The notes beneath the pieces were generated by a model. That model was not told the origin of the DNA. It ran no database searches and saw nothing but the letters and a program-made list of their open reading frames with translations. Both the position numbers and the translations under genes were made by a program. Positions 18,321 through 26,455 of a stretch of DNA of 64,000 nucleotides are shown one piece after another. The stretch lies in the NCBI GenBank assembly GCA_024234325.1, contig JACKOJ010000003.1, positions 372,001 to 436,000 on the forward strand, written 5' to 3'. The stretch's first letter is position 1. The number at the start of each line of letters is the position of its first letter. The stretch comes from Pseudomonadales bacterium (GTDB lineage Bacteria > Pseudomonadota > Gammaproteobacteria > Pseudomonadales > Pseudohongiellaceae).

Positions 18321-19874
18321 ATGTTGGAAGCCACAATGAAAGCGCAGTTGCAGGCCTATCTCGAAAAGGTGCAGCAGCCGATCGAGCTGATTGCCTCTCT
18401 GGATGACGGTGCCAAATCCCAGGAGTTATGGTCACTGCTGGAAGAGATTGCCGGTCTGAGCGACAAGATCAGTGCCCGTCGCGATGGCAAGGATGTGCGG
18501 ACTCCGTCCTTCGCCATTTCCCGTGTCGCCGGAGGCGCACAGGTGCATTTCGCCGGTATTCCGCTTGGGCATGAATTCACCTCGCTGGTGCTCGCACTGC
18601 TGCAGGTTGGTGGACACCCGGCGCGTATCAGCGAAGAGACAGCCGCGCAGATTCGCGCAATCGAAGGCGACTACCTCTTCGAGACCTATTTCTCCCTGTC
18701 CTGCCAGAACTGCCCCGATGTGGTACAGGCGCTCAACGTCATGGCCGTGCTCAATCCCCGCATTCGCCACGTTGCCATCGATGGTGCGCTGTATCAGGAC
18801 GAAGTGGACCGCCGCCAGGTAATGTCGGTGCCCTCGGTGTATCTGAACGGTGAACCCTTTGCCCAGGGGCGCATGGGGGTGGAAGAGATTCTGGCCAAGA
18901 TCGATACCGGTGCCGCAGCCCGCGAGGCGGCGCGCATGAACCAGCGCGAGCCTTTCGATGTGCTGGTGGTCGGTGGTGGGCCTGCCGGTGCGGCTGGCGC
19001 GATCTACGCGGCGCGCAAGGGCATTCGTACCGGCGTGGCCGCAGAGCGTTTCGGCGGTCAGGTGCTGGACACCATGGGCATCGAAAACCTGATCAGCGTG
19101 GCGGAAACCGAAGGGCCGAAACTGGCTCGTGCACTGGAAGAGAACGTGCGTCATTACGACGTGGACATCATGAATCTGCAGCGTGCCGAGACCCTGCTGC
19201 CGGCGACCCAGGCCGGTGCCCTGCACGAGGTGCGTTTCCAGGGCGGTGCCAGCCTGAAGGCAAAGACGATCATCGTGGCCACGGGTGCCCGCTGGCGCGA
19301 GCTGAACGTGCCGGGGGAGCAGGAATACCGCAACCGGGGCGTGGCCTACTGCCCTCACTGCGACGGCCCCTTGTTCAAGGGCAAGCGGGTGGCTGTGATT
19401 GGCGGGGGCAACTCCGGTATCGAGGCTGCGATTGACTTGGCCGGCATCGTCAGTCACGTCACCGTGCTGGAATTTGCCGACAAGCTGCGGGCCGATGCCG
19501 TGCTGCAGGCCAAACTGGCCAGCCTGCCCAATGTGCAGGTCATTACCAGTGCCCAGACCACCGAGGTGCTGGGGGACGGCCAGAAGGTCACCGGCATTGC
19601 CTACACGGACCGCGTGTCTGGCGAGGCGAAGCAGGTGGCACTGGAAGGCATCTTCGTGCAGATCGGCCTGCTGCCCAACAGCGACTGGCTGAAAGGCTCC
19701 GTGGAGCTGACGAAGCATGGTGAGGTAGTCACGGATGCGCGCGGAGAAACCAGCGTGCCGGGCGTGTTTGCGGCGGGCGACGTGACGACCGTGCCCTACA
19801 AGCAGATCGTTATTGCGATGGGAGAAGGCGCCCGCGCCTCACTCAGCGCCTTCGATTACCTGATCCGTCACTGA
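18321..19874 (+). CDS. ahpF: Alkyl hydroperoxide reductase subunit F (NADH:AhpC disulfide reductase)
   Basis: 517 residues from the ATG at 18321 (upstream in-frame starts would add residues not found in the family). The N-terminal double-thioredoxin domain has the CQNC pair (Cys128/Cys131). The flavoprotein part has the FAD motif GGGPAGAAGAIYAARKG, the CPHC redox pair (Cys344/Cys347), the NAD motif GGGNSGIEAA and GVFAAGDVTTVPYKQ. Electrons pass from NADH via FAD and the two disulfides to AhpC. Its last 7 bp overlap the convergent regulator gene. Confidence 0.97.
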   Translation: MLEATMKAQLQAYLEKVQQPIELIASLDDGAKSQELWSLLEEIAGLSDKISARRDGKDVRTPSFAISRVAGGAQVHFAGIPLGHEFTSLVLALLQVGGHPARISEETAAQIRAIEGDYLFETYFSLSCQNCPDVVQALNVMAVLNPRIRHVAIDGALYQDEVDRRQVMSVPSVYLNGEPFAQGRMGVEEILAKIDTGAAAREAARMNQREPFDVLVVGGGPAGAAGAIYAARKGIRTGVAAERFGGQVLDTMGIENLISVAETEGPKLARALEENVRHYDVDIMNLQRAETLLPATQAGALHEVRFQGGASLKAKTIIVATGARWRELNVPGEQEYRNRGVAYCPHCDGPLFKGKRVAVIGGGNSGIEAAIDLAGIVSHVTVLEFADKLRADAVLQAKLASLPNVQVITSAQTTEVLGDGQKVTGIAYTDRVSGEAKQVALEGIFVQIGLLPNSDWLKGSVELTKHGEVVTDARGETSVPGVFAAGDVTTVPYKQIVIAMGEGARASLSAFDYLIRH

Positions 19875-20350
19875 ACGTCGATTCCCAGAGGCAGGGCGGT
19901 CTTGTAGACCACCTGCTTCAGGGTCATGCTGGACTGGATGTTGGCCACACTGCGGATGCGCGTCAGCTTGTCCGCCAGAAAGCGCTGGTAATGATCCAGG
20001 TCCGGTACCACCACCCGCAGCATATAGTCGAAACTCCCTGTCATCAGATAACACTCCATCACTTCCGGGTAGCCCTGAATCTGCTGCTCGAATTCCTCCA
20101 GTCCGCTGCGCTCCTGGCTGCGCAGGGATACGTTCACAAACACGCTGATCGGCAGGCCCACCTGCCGTGCGTCCACGATGCCCGCATAGCGCCGGATCAC
20201 GCCGTTTTCCTCCAGGGCGCGCACCCGGCGCAGGCAGGGAGAGGGTGACAGCCCGATGCGATCGGCCAGCTCGGTGTTGCTGATGCGGGCGTCGTTCTGC
20301 AGCAGGTGCAGAATTTTCAGATCCGTCTTGTCCAGCGTTACATTTGGCAT
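19868..20350 (-). CDS. Lrp/AsnC-family transcriptional regulator
   Basis: 160 residues from the ATG at 20350; upstream in-frame starts would add a hydrophobic run foreign to the family. N-terminal winged helix: LDKTDLKILHLLQNDARISNTELADRIGLSPSPCLRRV. The C-terminal RAM ligand-binding domain follows, including the MECYLMTGSFDYMLRV segment. It is divergent from aceE with a 131-bp shared promoter region, so control of pyruvate oxidation by an amino acid or related ligand is plausible. Target and ligand are inferred, not shown. Confidence 0.92.
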   Translation of the reverse strand: MPNVTLDKTDLKILHLLQNDARISNTELADRIGLSPSPCLRRVRALEENGVIRRYAGIVDARQVGLPISVFVNVSLRSQERSGLEEFEQQIQGYPEVMECYLMTGSFDYMLRVVVPDLDHYQRFLADKLTRIRSVANIQSSMTLKQVVYKTALPLGIDVQ

Positions 20351-20481
20351 AATCTGCCTCAATGGAAAGAATAAAGTGGTGAAAATTCCAATAATGGGGT
20401 TTTTGGTGATGCTATTCGCAATCGCCTGCAGGGGCAAGTCCGCTAGACTGAAGGCCCCATAACAAGACGCGGAGAGCGGAC

Positions 20482-23142
20482 ATGCAGGGCGACACGGGAA
20501 CGCTGTCAGAAGCGGAACGGCAGGAATGGCGGCAGGCGCTGCGGGACGTGCTGGAGGCCCACGGCGAGGGCGGTGTGCGCACCATCGTCAACGATCTTCT
20601 CGGATGGGCCCGCGAGCAGGGTTTTCCCGCCGGGGGCGTGCAGCACACCACGCCCTACCTGAACACCATCGGACTCAAGCAGCAGCCCCCCTACCCCGGC
20701 GATACGACGCTGGAGAAACGCATCGAGAACCTGATTCGCTGGAATGCCATGGCGATGGTGCTGCAGGCGCAGGATCGCGGTTTCGGCGTGGGCGGGCATA
20801 TCGCCACCTATGCCTCGGCCGCCACCATGATGGAGGTCGGCTTTCATCACTGTTTCCGGGCACGCTCGGCGGAATACGGAGGCGATCTGGTGCTGCCCCA
20901 GCCCCATGCCGCCCCGGGGGTCTATGCGCGCGCGTTTCTGGAAGGGAGGCTCAGCGAGACGCAGTTGGCGAACTACCGGCGCGAGTTGCAGCCTGGCGGC
21001 GGTCTGAGCTCGTACCCGCATCCGCGTCTCATGCCCGAGTTCTGGCAGATGCCCAATGCCTCCATGGGGCTGTCCACTCCGGGCGCAATCTATCAGGCGC
21101 GCTTTGCCCGCTACCTGGAGAACCGGGGGCTCAAGCCTGCCAATGGCGGCAAGGTGTGGTGCTTCATCGGCGACGGCGAGGCGGACGAACCCGAGGTGCT
21201 GGGCACGATCAACATTGCGGCGCGTGAAAAACTCGACAATCTCATTCTCGTGGTCAACTGCAATCTGCAACGCCTGGACGGCCCTGTGCGTGGCAACGGC
21301 AAGATCATTCAGGAACTGGAGGCGTCTTTTCGCGGTGCCGGATGGGAGGTGCTGAAGGTAATCTGGAGCGGCGGCTGGGACGCGCTGCTGGCCATGGACA
21401 AAGATGGCATTCTGCGGCGGCGCATGGAGTCCTGTCTTGATGGGGACTATCAGCGTTACTCCATTCTCTCCGGGGATCGCCAGCGCGAACACTGGGTGGA
21501 CGGCGACCCGGCGCTGGCGCAGATGATGAACGCGCTGAGCGACGAGGAGCTGCGCACCATCAAGCGTGGCGGGCAGGACCCGCACAAGGTGTTTGCTGCC
21601 TTTCAGCGTGCCATGCAGACCCGAGGCAAACCCGTCGTCGTGCTGGTCAAGACAGTGAAGGGCGATGGTATGGGGGCTTCTGCCGAAGGTCGCAATACCG
21701 CGCACCAGAAGAAATCCCTGAGCCCGGAGGAGCGCCTGCAGTGCGCGCGCAACTGGGGAATTCCCCTGAGCGAGGAGGATGCCGTCGCCGCGCGCTTCTA
21801 TTTGCCGCCACAGGATTCCCCGGAGCGGCGCTATCTGCTGCAACGACGCGAGGCGCTGGGCGGCGCACTTCCCCGGCGACAGCTCGAATGCCCTGCGCTG
21901 GAGGTGCCGCCGCTCTCGCGATGGCCGAGCCTAAGCAGTGCCCAGGACAAACCGGTATCGACCACCATTGCGATGGTACGCCTGCTGTCGGTGCTGATGA
22001 AGGATGCCGGGCTGGGGCGCTATGTCGTCCCCATCGTGCCCGACGAGGCGCGCACCTTCGGGCTGGAAGGGCTGTTCCGCAGTGCCGGAATCTATGCCGC
22101 CGAAGGGCAGAAATATACCCCGGTGGATGCCGATTCGGTGATGCCCTACCGCGAGAGCATTGACGGGCAGATTCTGCAGGAGGGAATCTGTGAGACCGGC
22201 GCCATTGCGTCTTTCATGGCGGCGGGAACCGCCTATGCGATTCACGGCATTCCCACCATTCCGTTCTATATCTTCTATTCGATCTTCGGCTTTCAGCGCG
22301 TTGGCGACATGATCTGGGCTTGCGGCGACATGATGTGCCGCGGCTTCCTGCTGGGGGGCACTGCTGGGCGCACCACACTCAATGGCGAGGGGCTGCAGCA
22401 CCAGGACGGCCACTCTCCCCTGCTGGCCAGTGTGCATCCCGACATCAAGGTCTACGACCCGGCCTTTGCCTACGAGCTTGCCGTGATCGTGCGTGACGGG
22501 ATCGAGCGGATGTACGCGCGAGGCGAGCGCTGTTTCTATTACCTGACGCTCTACAACGAGAACTACCTGATGCCGGCCATGCCTGATACTCCGTCGGTGC
22601 AGGAAGGGATACTGAAGGGCATGTATTGTTTGCACCCGGCGTTGGGCAAGGCGCAGGTAAACCTGCTGGCCAGTGGTTCCATTATGCAGCAGGCGCTGCG
22701 GGCTGCGGATCGTCTGCAGGCGCTGGGTTATGCCGTGTCGCTGTGGAGCGTGACCAGCTATACGCAGTTGCAGCGCGATGCACAGGCGTGTGAGCGTTGG
22801 AACCGGCTGCATCCCCTGCAGGAATCCAGGCAGCCTTACGTACGTCAATGTTTCGACGGCGAGAGTGGGATTGCCGTGGCGGTCAGTGATTACGTCAAGG
22901 CCCTCCCGCAGAGTATTGCGCCCTGGATGCCTGCAGGCTACACCGTGCTGGGGACCGACGGGTTTGGTCTGAGTGAAACGCGGGAGGCGCTGCGGCAGTT
23001 CTTCGAGATCAGCAGCGATTACATTGCGCACGCGGCGCTGGTGCAGATGTTTCGCGCCGGCAGTATTTCAGAGAAAGCCTTGAAGGCGGGGTGTGCAACG
23101 CTGGATGTTGATCCGGAGAAAGTGGATCCCCTGGCACGTTGA
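20482..23142 (+). CDS. aceE: Pyruvate dehydrogenase E1 component, homodimeric type
   Basis: 886 residues, colinear with E. coli AceE over nearly its whole length. The thiamine diphosphate motif is GDGEADEP ... NCN (about 229-262). RRGGQDP-type and GKNIAHQ-type segments correspond to RGGQDPHKVFAAF and GRNTAHQKKSL, keeping the dynamic-loop His. DEARTFGLEGLFR and TTLNGEGLQHQDGHS are also conserved. It decarboxylates pyruvate and acetylates the lipoyl domain of E2. No aceF or lpd follows; the gene stands alone behind an Lrp regulator. One difference is QPHAAPG in place of E. coli QGHISPG. Confidence 0.95.
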   Translation: MQGDTGTLSEAERQEWRQALRDVLEAHGEGGVRTIVNDLLGWAREQGFPAGGVQHTTPYLNTIGLKQQPPYPGDTTLEKRIENLIRWNAMAMVLQAQDRGFGVGGHIATYASAATMMEVGFHHCFRARSAEYGGDLVLPQPHAAPGVYARAFLEGRLSETQLANYRRELQPGGGLSSYPHPRLMPEFWQMPNASMGLSTPGAIYQARFARYLENRGLKPANGGKVWCFIGDGEADEPEVLGTINIAAREKLDNLILVVNCNLQRLDGPVRGNGKIIQELEASFRGAGWEVLKVIWSGGWDALLAMDKDGILRRRMESCLDGDYQRYSILSGDRQREHWVDGDPALAQMMNALSDEELRTIKRGGQDPHKVFAAFQRAMQTRGKPVVVLVKTVKGDGMGASAEGRNTAHQKKSLSPEERLQCARNWGIPLSEEDAVAARFYLPPQDSPERRYLLQRREALGGALPRRQLECPALEVPPLSRWPSLSSAQDKPVSTTIAMVRLLSVLMKDAGLGRYVVPIVPDEARTFGLEGLFRSAGIYAAEGQKYTPVDADSVMPYRESIDGQILQEGICETGAIASFMAAGTAYAIHGIPTIPFYIFYSIFGFQRVGDMIWACGDMMCRGFLLGGTAGRTTLNGEGLQHQDGHSPLLASVHPDIKVYDPAFAYELAVIVRDGIERMYARGERCFYYLTLYNENYLMPAMPDTPSVQEGILKGMYCLHPALGKAQVNLLASGSIMQQALRAADRLQALGYAVSLWSVTSYTQLQRDAQACERWNRLHPLQESRQPYVRQCFDGESGIAVAVSDYVKALPQSIAPWMPAGYTVLGTDGFGLSETREALRQFFEISSDYIAHAALVQMFRAGSISEKALKAGCATLDVDPEKVDPLAR

Positions 23143-23158
23143 GGAAAGGGAAAAGAAA

Positions 23159-23193
23159 ACGGCGCGCCTGCATGTCTGATGCAGGCGCGCCGT
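23159..23193 (-). terminator. Intrinsic terminator of the PQQ dehydrogenase operon
   Basis: A perfect 15-bp stem (23159-23173 with 23179-23193, loop 5 nt). On the minus strand it is followed by a T-rich run (ttttcttttccc). It lies 12 bp beyond the dehydrogenase stop and also sits 17 bp after convergent aceE, so it may act in both directions. Confidence 0.8.
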
Positions 23194-23204
23194 CTTGAGT
23201 GAGC

Positions 23205-24875
23205 TTACTCCTGGCCGCGCAGGGCGAAGGTCGCCATCGCGTTGCCGGAGATCACGGTGACGTACTGCACGCCGTTGACCATATAGGTCATGGGAGCCAT
23301 GGCAATCTGTCCGCCCAGGCTGGTCTTCCACAGCAGTTCGCCGGTGCGGGCATCCAGGGCATGGAAATGGCCTTCGCGGCCCCCGGCAAACAGCAGATCC
23401 GTGGCGGTGGTCAGAATGCCGCCGTCGCTGACGTCAAACTGTTCGAACTTCCACACCGGCTCGCCCGTTTCCGGGTTCATTGCCAGCAGTGCCGCGTGCC
23501 CCACTTCATCGGTCCAGGTGTTGACCGGATTGGTACGACCGATGCCGACGCCTGGTGCGCCCTGTGCCGGGGTCAGCACGGTGAAGCCGCCGCCCAGGAA
23601 CGCGCGTCCGGGTTCATACTGCTGCTCTTCTGCGCGATAGATGGTCGCGTAGTCTTCCCAGGAGTTGAAGTAGAACAGGCCCGTGCGCGGGCTGTAGGAT
23701 GGTGGATACCAGTTGGTAGCCCCCTGGTTGCCCGGCCATGTGGGCATGCCTTCGGGCTGCGGTGTCGGGATGGGACGGCCGGTTGCGTCCAGCCCGCTCG
23801 ACCAGTTCACCTTCACGTAGGGTTTGCCCAGCAGGAACTCGCCGTTGGTGCGATCCAGCACATAGAAATAGCCGTTGCGGTTGGCCCACAGCATCAGCTT
23901 GCGCTGCTGGCCGTGCCACTCGCGATCCACCAGCACCGGTACCTGCACGGAGTCGTAGTCGTAGCCGTCATTCGGGGTGAACTGGAAGTGCCACTTCAGT
24001 TCGCCGGTATCGGCGTCCAGCGCGATGACAGAGTCGGAGTACAGGTTGTCGCCGGGGCGCTGGTAGGGGTTCCAGTCCGGACCCGGGTTGCCTACACCCC
24101 AGTAAGTCAGATTGAGGTTCGGGTCGTAGGAACCGGTGATCCACACAGGGGCGCCACCGTGCTCCCAGTCCTCGTCGTCCCAACTGTTGTGGCCGGGCTC
24201 ACCCGGTGCCGGGATGGTGTAGAACTTCCAGGCTTCCTCCCCCGTGTCGGCATCGTAGGCCACCACGTAGCCGCGAATGCCGTACTCGCCACCGCCCACG
24301 CCGACCATGACCTTGTCCTTCACGATCAGCGGCGCCATGGTAATGGAATAGGCGAGGTTGACGTCGCCCACGGCAATATTCCACAGGGGTTTGCCGTTGA
24401 TGCGGTCAAGTGCAATCAGGCGCGCATCGAGTGTGCCCATGTAGACCTTGTCGCCCAGAATCGCGATGCCACGGTTGTTGGCGCCGCAGCAGACGCGCGC
24501 GTTCTCCGCCGGGGTATGCTTGTAGACCCAGAACACACGCCCGGTGACCGGGTCCATGGCGATGACATCGTTCGGGCGCTGGGTCAGGTACATGACGCCG
24601 TCCACCACGATGGGGTTGGACTGCCAGGCACCGAATACCTGGTTCTGCAGCACCCACTTCAGTTCCAGTTGATCCACATTGTTGCGGTTGATCTGGGTGA
24701 GGCCGCTGTGACGCTGGCTGGCATAACTGCCGTTATAGGTCAGCCAGTTCTGGGGTTCGTTCTGTGCATTGAGAATGCGTTCGTAAGTGACTTCCTGCTG
24801 GGCCAGCGCCTGGCTGCCAAACAGCAGCACGCAGAGGCCGAGGAACAGGGTGCGCAGTTGCCGTAGTGTGTTCAT
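23205..24875 (-). CDS. PQQ-dependent alcohol dehydrogenase (methanol/ethanol family, lanthanide-type signature)
   Basis: 556 residues with a signal peptide (about 1-25). An eight-bladed propeller is indicated by repeated tryptophan-docking segments (DPVTGRVFWVYKH, DADTGELKWHF, DARTGELLWKT). The vicinal Cys129-Cys130 pair (RVCCG), metal ligands Glu197 and Asn263 (GVGNPGP) and catalytic Asp306 are present. Asp308 sits two residues after the catalytic Asp (YDYD), the position used to coordinate lanthanides in XoxF and PedH/ExaF. It oxidises an alcohol in the periplasm and passes electrons to the cytochrome c encoded 4 bp upstream in overlap. No PQQ biosynthesis genes are in the window. Confidence 0.93.
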   Translation of the reverse strand: MNTLRQLRTLFLGLCVLLFGSQALAQQEVTYERILNAQNEPQNWLTYNGSYASQRHSGLTQINRNNVDQLELKWVLQNQVFGAWQSNPIVVDGVMYLTQRPNDVIAMDPVTGRVFWVYKHTPAENARVCCGANNRGIAILGDKVYMGTLDARLIALDRINGKPLWNIAVGDVNLAYSITMAPLIVKDKVMVGVGGGEYGIRGYVVAYDADTGEEAWKFYTIPAPGEPGHNSWDDEDWEHGGAPVWITGSYDPNLNLTYWGVGNPGPDWNPYQRPGDNLYSDSVIALDADTGELKWHFQFTPNDGYDYDSVQVPVLVDREWHGQQRKLMLWANRNGYFYVLDRTNGEFLLGKPYVKVNWSSGLDATGRPIPTPQPEGMPTWPGNQGATNWYPPSYSPRTGLFYFNSWEDYATIYRAEEQQYEPGRAFLGGGFTVLTPAQGAPGVGIGRTNPVNTWTDEVGHAALLAMNPETGEPVWKFEQFDVSDGGILTTATDLLFAGGREGHFHALDARTGELLWKTSLGGQIAMAPMTYMVNGVQYVTVISGNAMATFALRGQE

Positions 24876-25663
24876 TCCAGACCTCGCAGCGTCAGCAGAT
24901 ATCCGACGAGGTCTGCAACCTCGTCACTGTTCAGGGAAGTGGGTTGGTGGACCGGCACACTGCTCAGCTCGTAACTGACCAGATCGGACTTGCGCAGCGA
25001 GCGCAGTTGCTCGTTGGAATCGATCAGTTGCACCGAGTAGGTGTCTTCGTTGAGGCGTCGCCCCATGACCACCTCTTCTGTGCGCGTCACCAGCCGGACC
25101 TGCCGGTTGATGGGTTGCAGCGTGGAACTGGGGTTGGTGAGGCTGGCCTGGAGAATGGCCGGTGTGCGGATGAGGCCGATATCGCTCAGATCGGGCGCTG
25201 TGCGATGACCGACTCCGTTGATGCGGTGGCATTCGGAGCACTCGCCCTTGCCGTCGTAAATCGCCTTGCCGCGGGCGGGGTCGCCGATGCGGATTGCGAC
25301 GCCCTCCGGATCGAAGCCGGCGCGGATATAGGCGATGACGCCGTTCAGTTCCTCGGGGCGCAGATTGAAGGCCGGCATACGGCCACCTGCGGCGCCGCCG
25401 GAGATGATGCGGGCAAGGTCTTCATCGGATGTTGCCGTGCGAAACTGGCCGCGGCGCAGATTCACACCGTCGATGGTGTCCCCCTGCGGGCCGTGGCAGA
25501 GCGCACACTGCTGCACGTAAACGCGGGAACCGGCCTGGATCGAGGCGCTGGTGTATTGATGATCACTGGTGTCCTGGGCCTGTGCCGACAGGCTCAGGAA
25601 CAGGCTGCAGAAGGCAGACAGCGACAGGCGTCTGCCAAAGCGGGAAAAGGTCGTTATTGTCAC
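24872..25663 (-). CDS. Di-haem cytochrome c, electron acceptor of the PQQ dehydrogenase
   Basis: 263 residues from a GTG at 25663, chosen because AAGG lies 8 bp before it and a signal peptide (about 1-30, ending AQAQ) begins there. Two haem-binding motifs are present: CALCH (Cys53-His57) and CSECH (Cys142-His146). The first domain has GGRMPAF as likely axial-Met region. Its stop overlaps the dehydrogenase start by 4 bp (ATGA), which shows translational coupling. The two-haem periplasmic carrier would take electrons from PQQH2 to the oxidase chain. Confidence 0.92.
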   Translation of the reverse strand: MTITTFSRFGRRLSLSAFCSLFLSLSAQAQDTSDHQYTSASIQAGSRVYVQQCALCHGPQGDTIDGVNLRRGQFRTATSDEDLARIISGGAAGGRMPAFNLRPEELNGVIAYIRAGFDPEGVAIRIGDPARGKAIYDGKGECSECHRINGVGHRTAPDLSDIGLIRTPAILQASLTNPSSTLQPINRQVRLVTRTEEVVMGRRLNEDTYSVQLIDSNEQLRSLRKSDLVSYELSSVPVHQPTSLNSDEVADLVGYLLTLRGLE

Positions 25664-25798
25664 GGAAGTCACCTTTCTTGTTGTTGTGCCGAACCGGGGG
25701 GAGGATAGTCCGAATCGCCCCCGGAATCCAGCAGATGCGCCGATATGCCCGGCTGTGGTACCGTTGCCGGACTTCTGACAGGGAATGGGTGCGCGCCG

Positions 25799-26407
25799 AT
25801 GTCCACCGTTTGCAGAGTCCTGATTCTGAGCGTCCTGCTGCAACTGCCTGCGGTCCAGCAGGCACAGGCCCATGGCGGCGTGGCCTTCGAGGACGATCTG
25901 TGCGTGATCAACATCGGTTTCCTCAAGGCCCACTTCACCATCTACCAACCGCAGCAAAGTGGCAGCGAAGAATTCTGTGAAGACATTCCCGCGGTCAGCG
26001 ACACCATGTTTGTCATGGAGTACCAGCACGACTTCCTGACGCAGATGCCGGTGGATTTCCGCATCATTCGCGACGAGCAGGATTTTGGAATCTATGCGCG
26101 CTGGGAGGACGTTCAGACCATTCCCGATCTGGACGCAGTGACGGCGTTCTATCAGCCACCTCTTGTGCGACCCCAGGGCTCCTTCACCGCGAACTACCGC
26201 TTCGATGCCCCGGGAACCTATATTGGCATCGTCACCGCGAAGCATCCCGAAGACGAACGGGTCTACAATGCGGTGTTCTATTTTCAGGTGGGCGGGCCGG
26301 ACTATGGCAGCCTGCCCCTGTTTGCCGCGCTGGCCCTGTGTCTGCAGGCGGCGTACTGGGTCGGCAGCGGCGGGTTGAAGCGCTGGAGAGCGCGCCGACA
26401 AACCTGA
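25799..26407 (+). CDS. Secreted, C-terminally anchored protein with predicted N-terminal His (copper operon, unknown family)
   Basis: 202 residues from the ATG at 25799. The signal peptide (1-24) ends QQAQA and cleavage would expose His25-Gly-Gly as the mature N-terminus. A beta-rich domain follows with a likely disulfide (Cys35 and the Cys in SEEFCED), His45 (KAHF) and EYQHDF. A C-terminal transmembrane helix (about 175-192) and basic tail anchor it in the inner membrane. It leads the copper operon, 48 bp before the multicopper oxidase. An exposed N-terminal His recalls histidine-brace copper proteins, but this is inference; I do not recognise the family. Confidence 0.8.
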   Translation: MSTVCRVLILSVLLQLPAVQQAQAHGGVAFEDDLCVINIGFLKAHFTIYQPQQSGSEEFCEDIPAVSDTMFVMEYQHDFLTQMPVDFRIIRDEQDFGIYARWEDVQTIPDLDAVTAFYQPPLVRPQGSFTANYRFDAPGTYIGIVTAKHPEDERVYNAVFYFQVGGPDYGSLPLFAALALCLQAAYWVGSGGLKRWRARRQT

Positions 26408-26455
26408 ATGGCCGGTTCATACCCAAAAGAGCAATAAGAAAAGACGGGGAGATGT

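Noticed and set aside
25664..26401. Upstream extension of the cytochrome c frame to a start at 26401
   Set aside because: It would overlap the secreted protein gene on the other strand and bury the signal peptide; the GTG at 25663 has a good ribosome-binding site and an immediate signal sequence.
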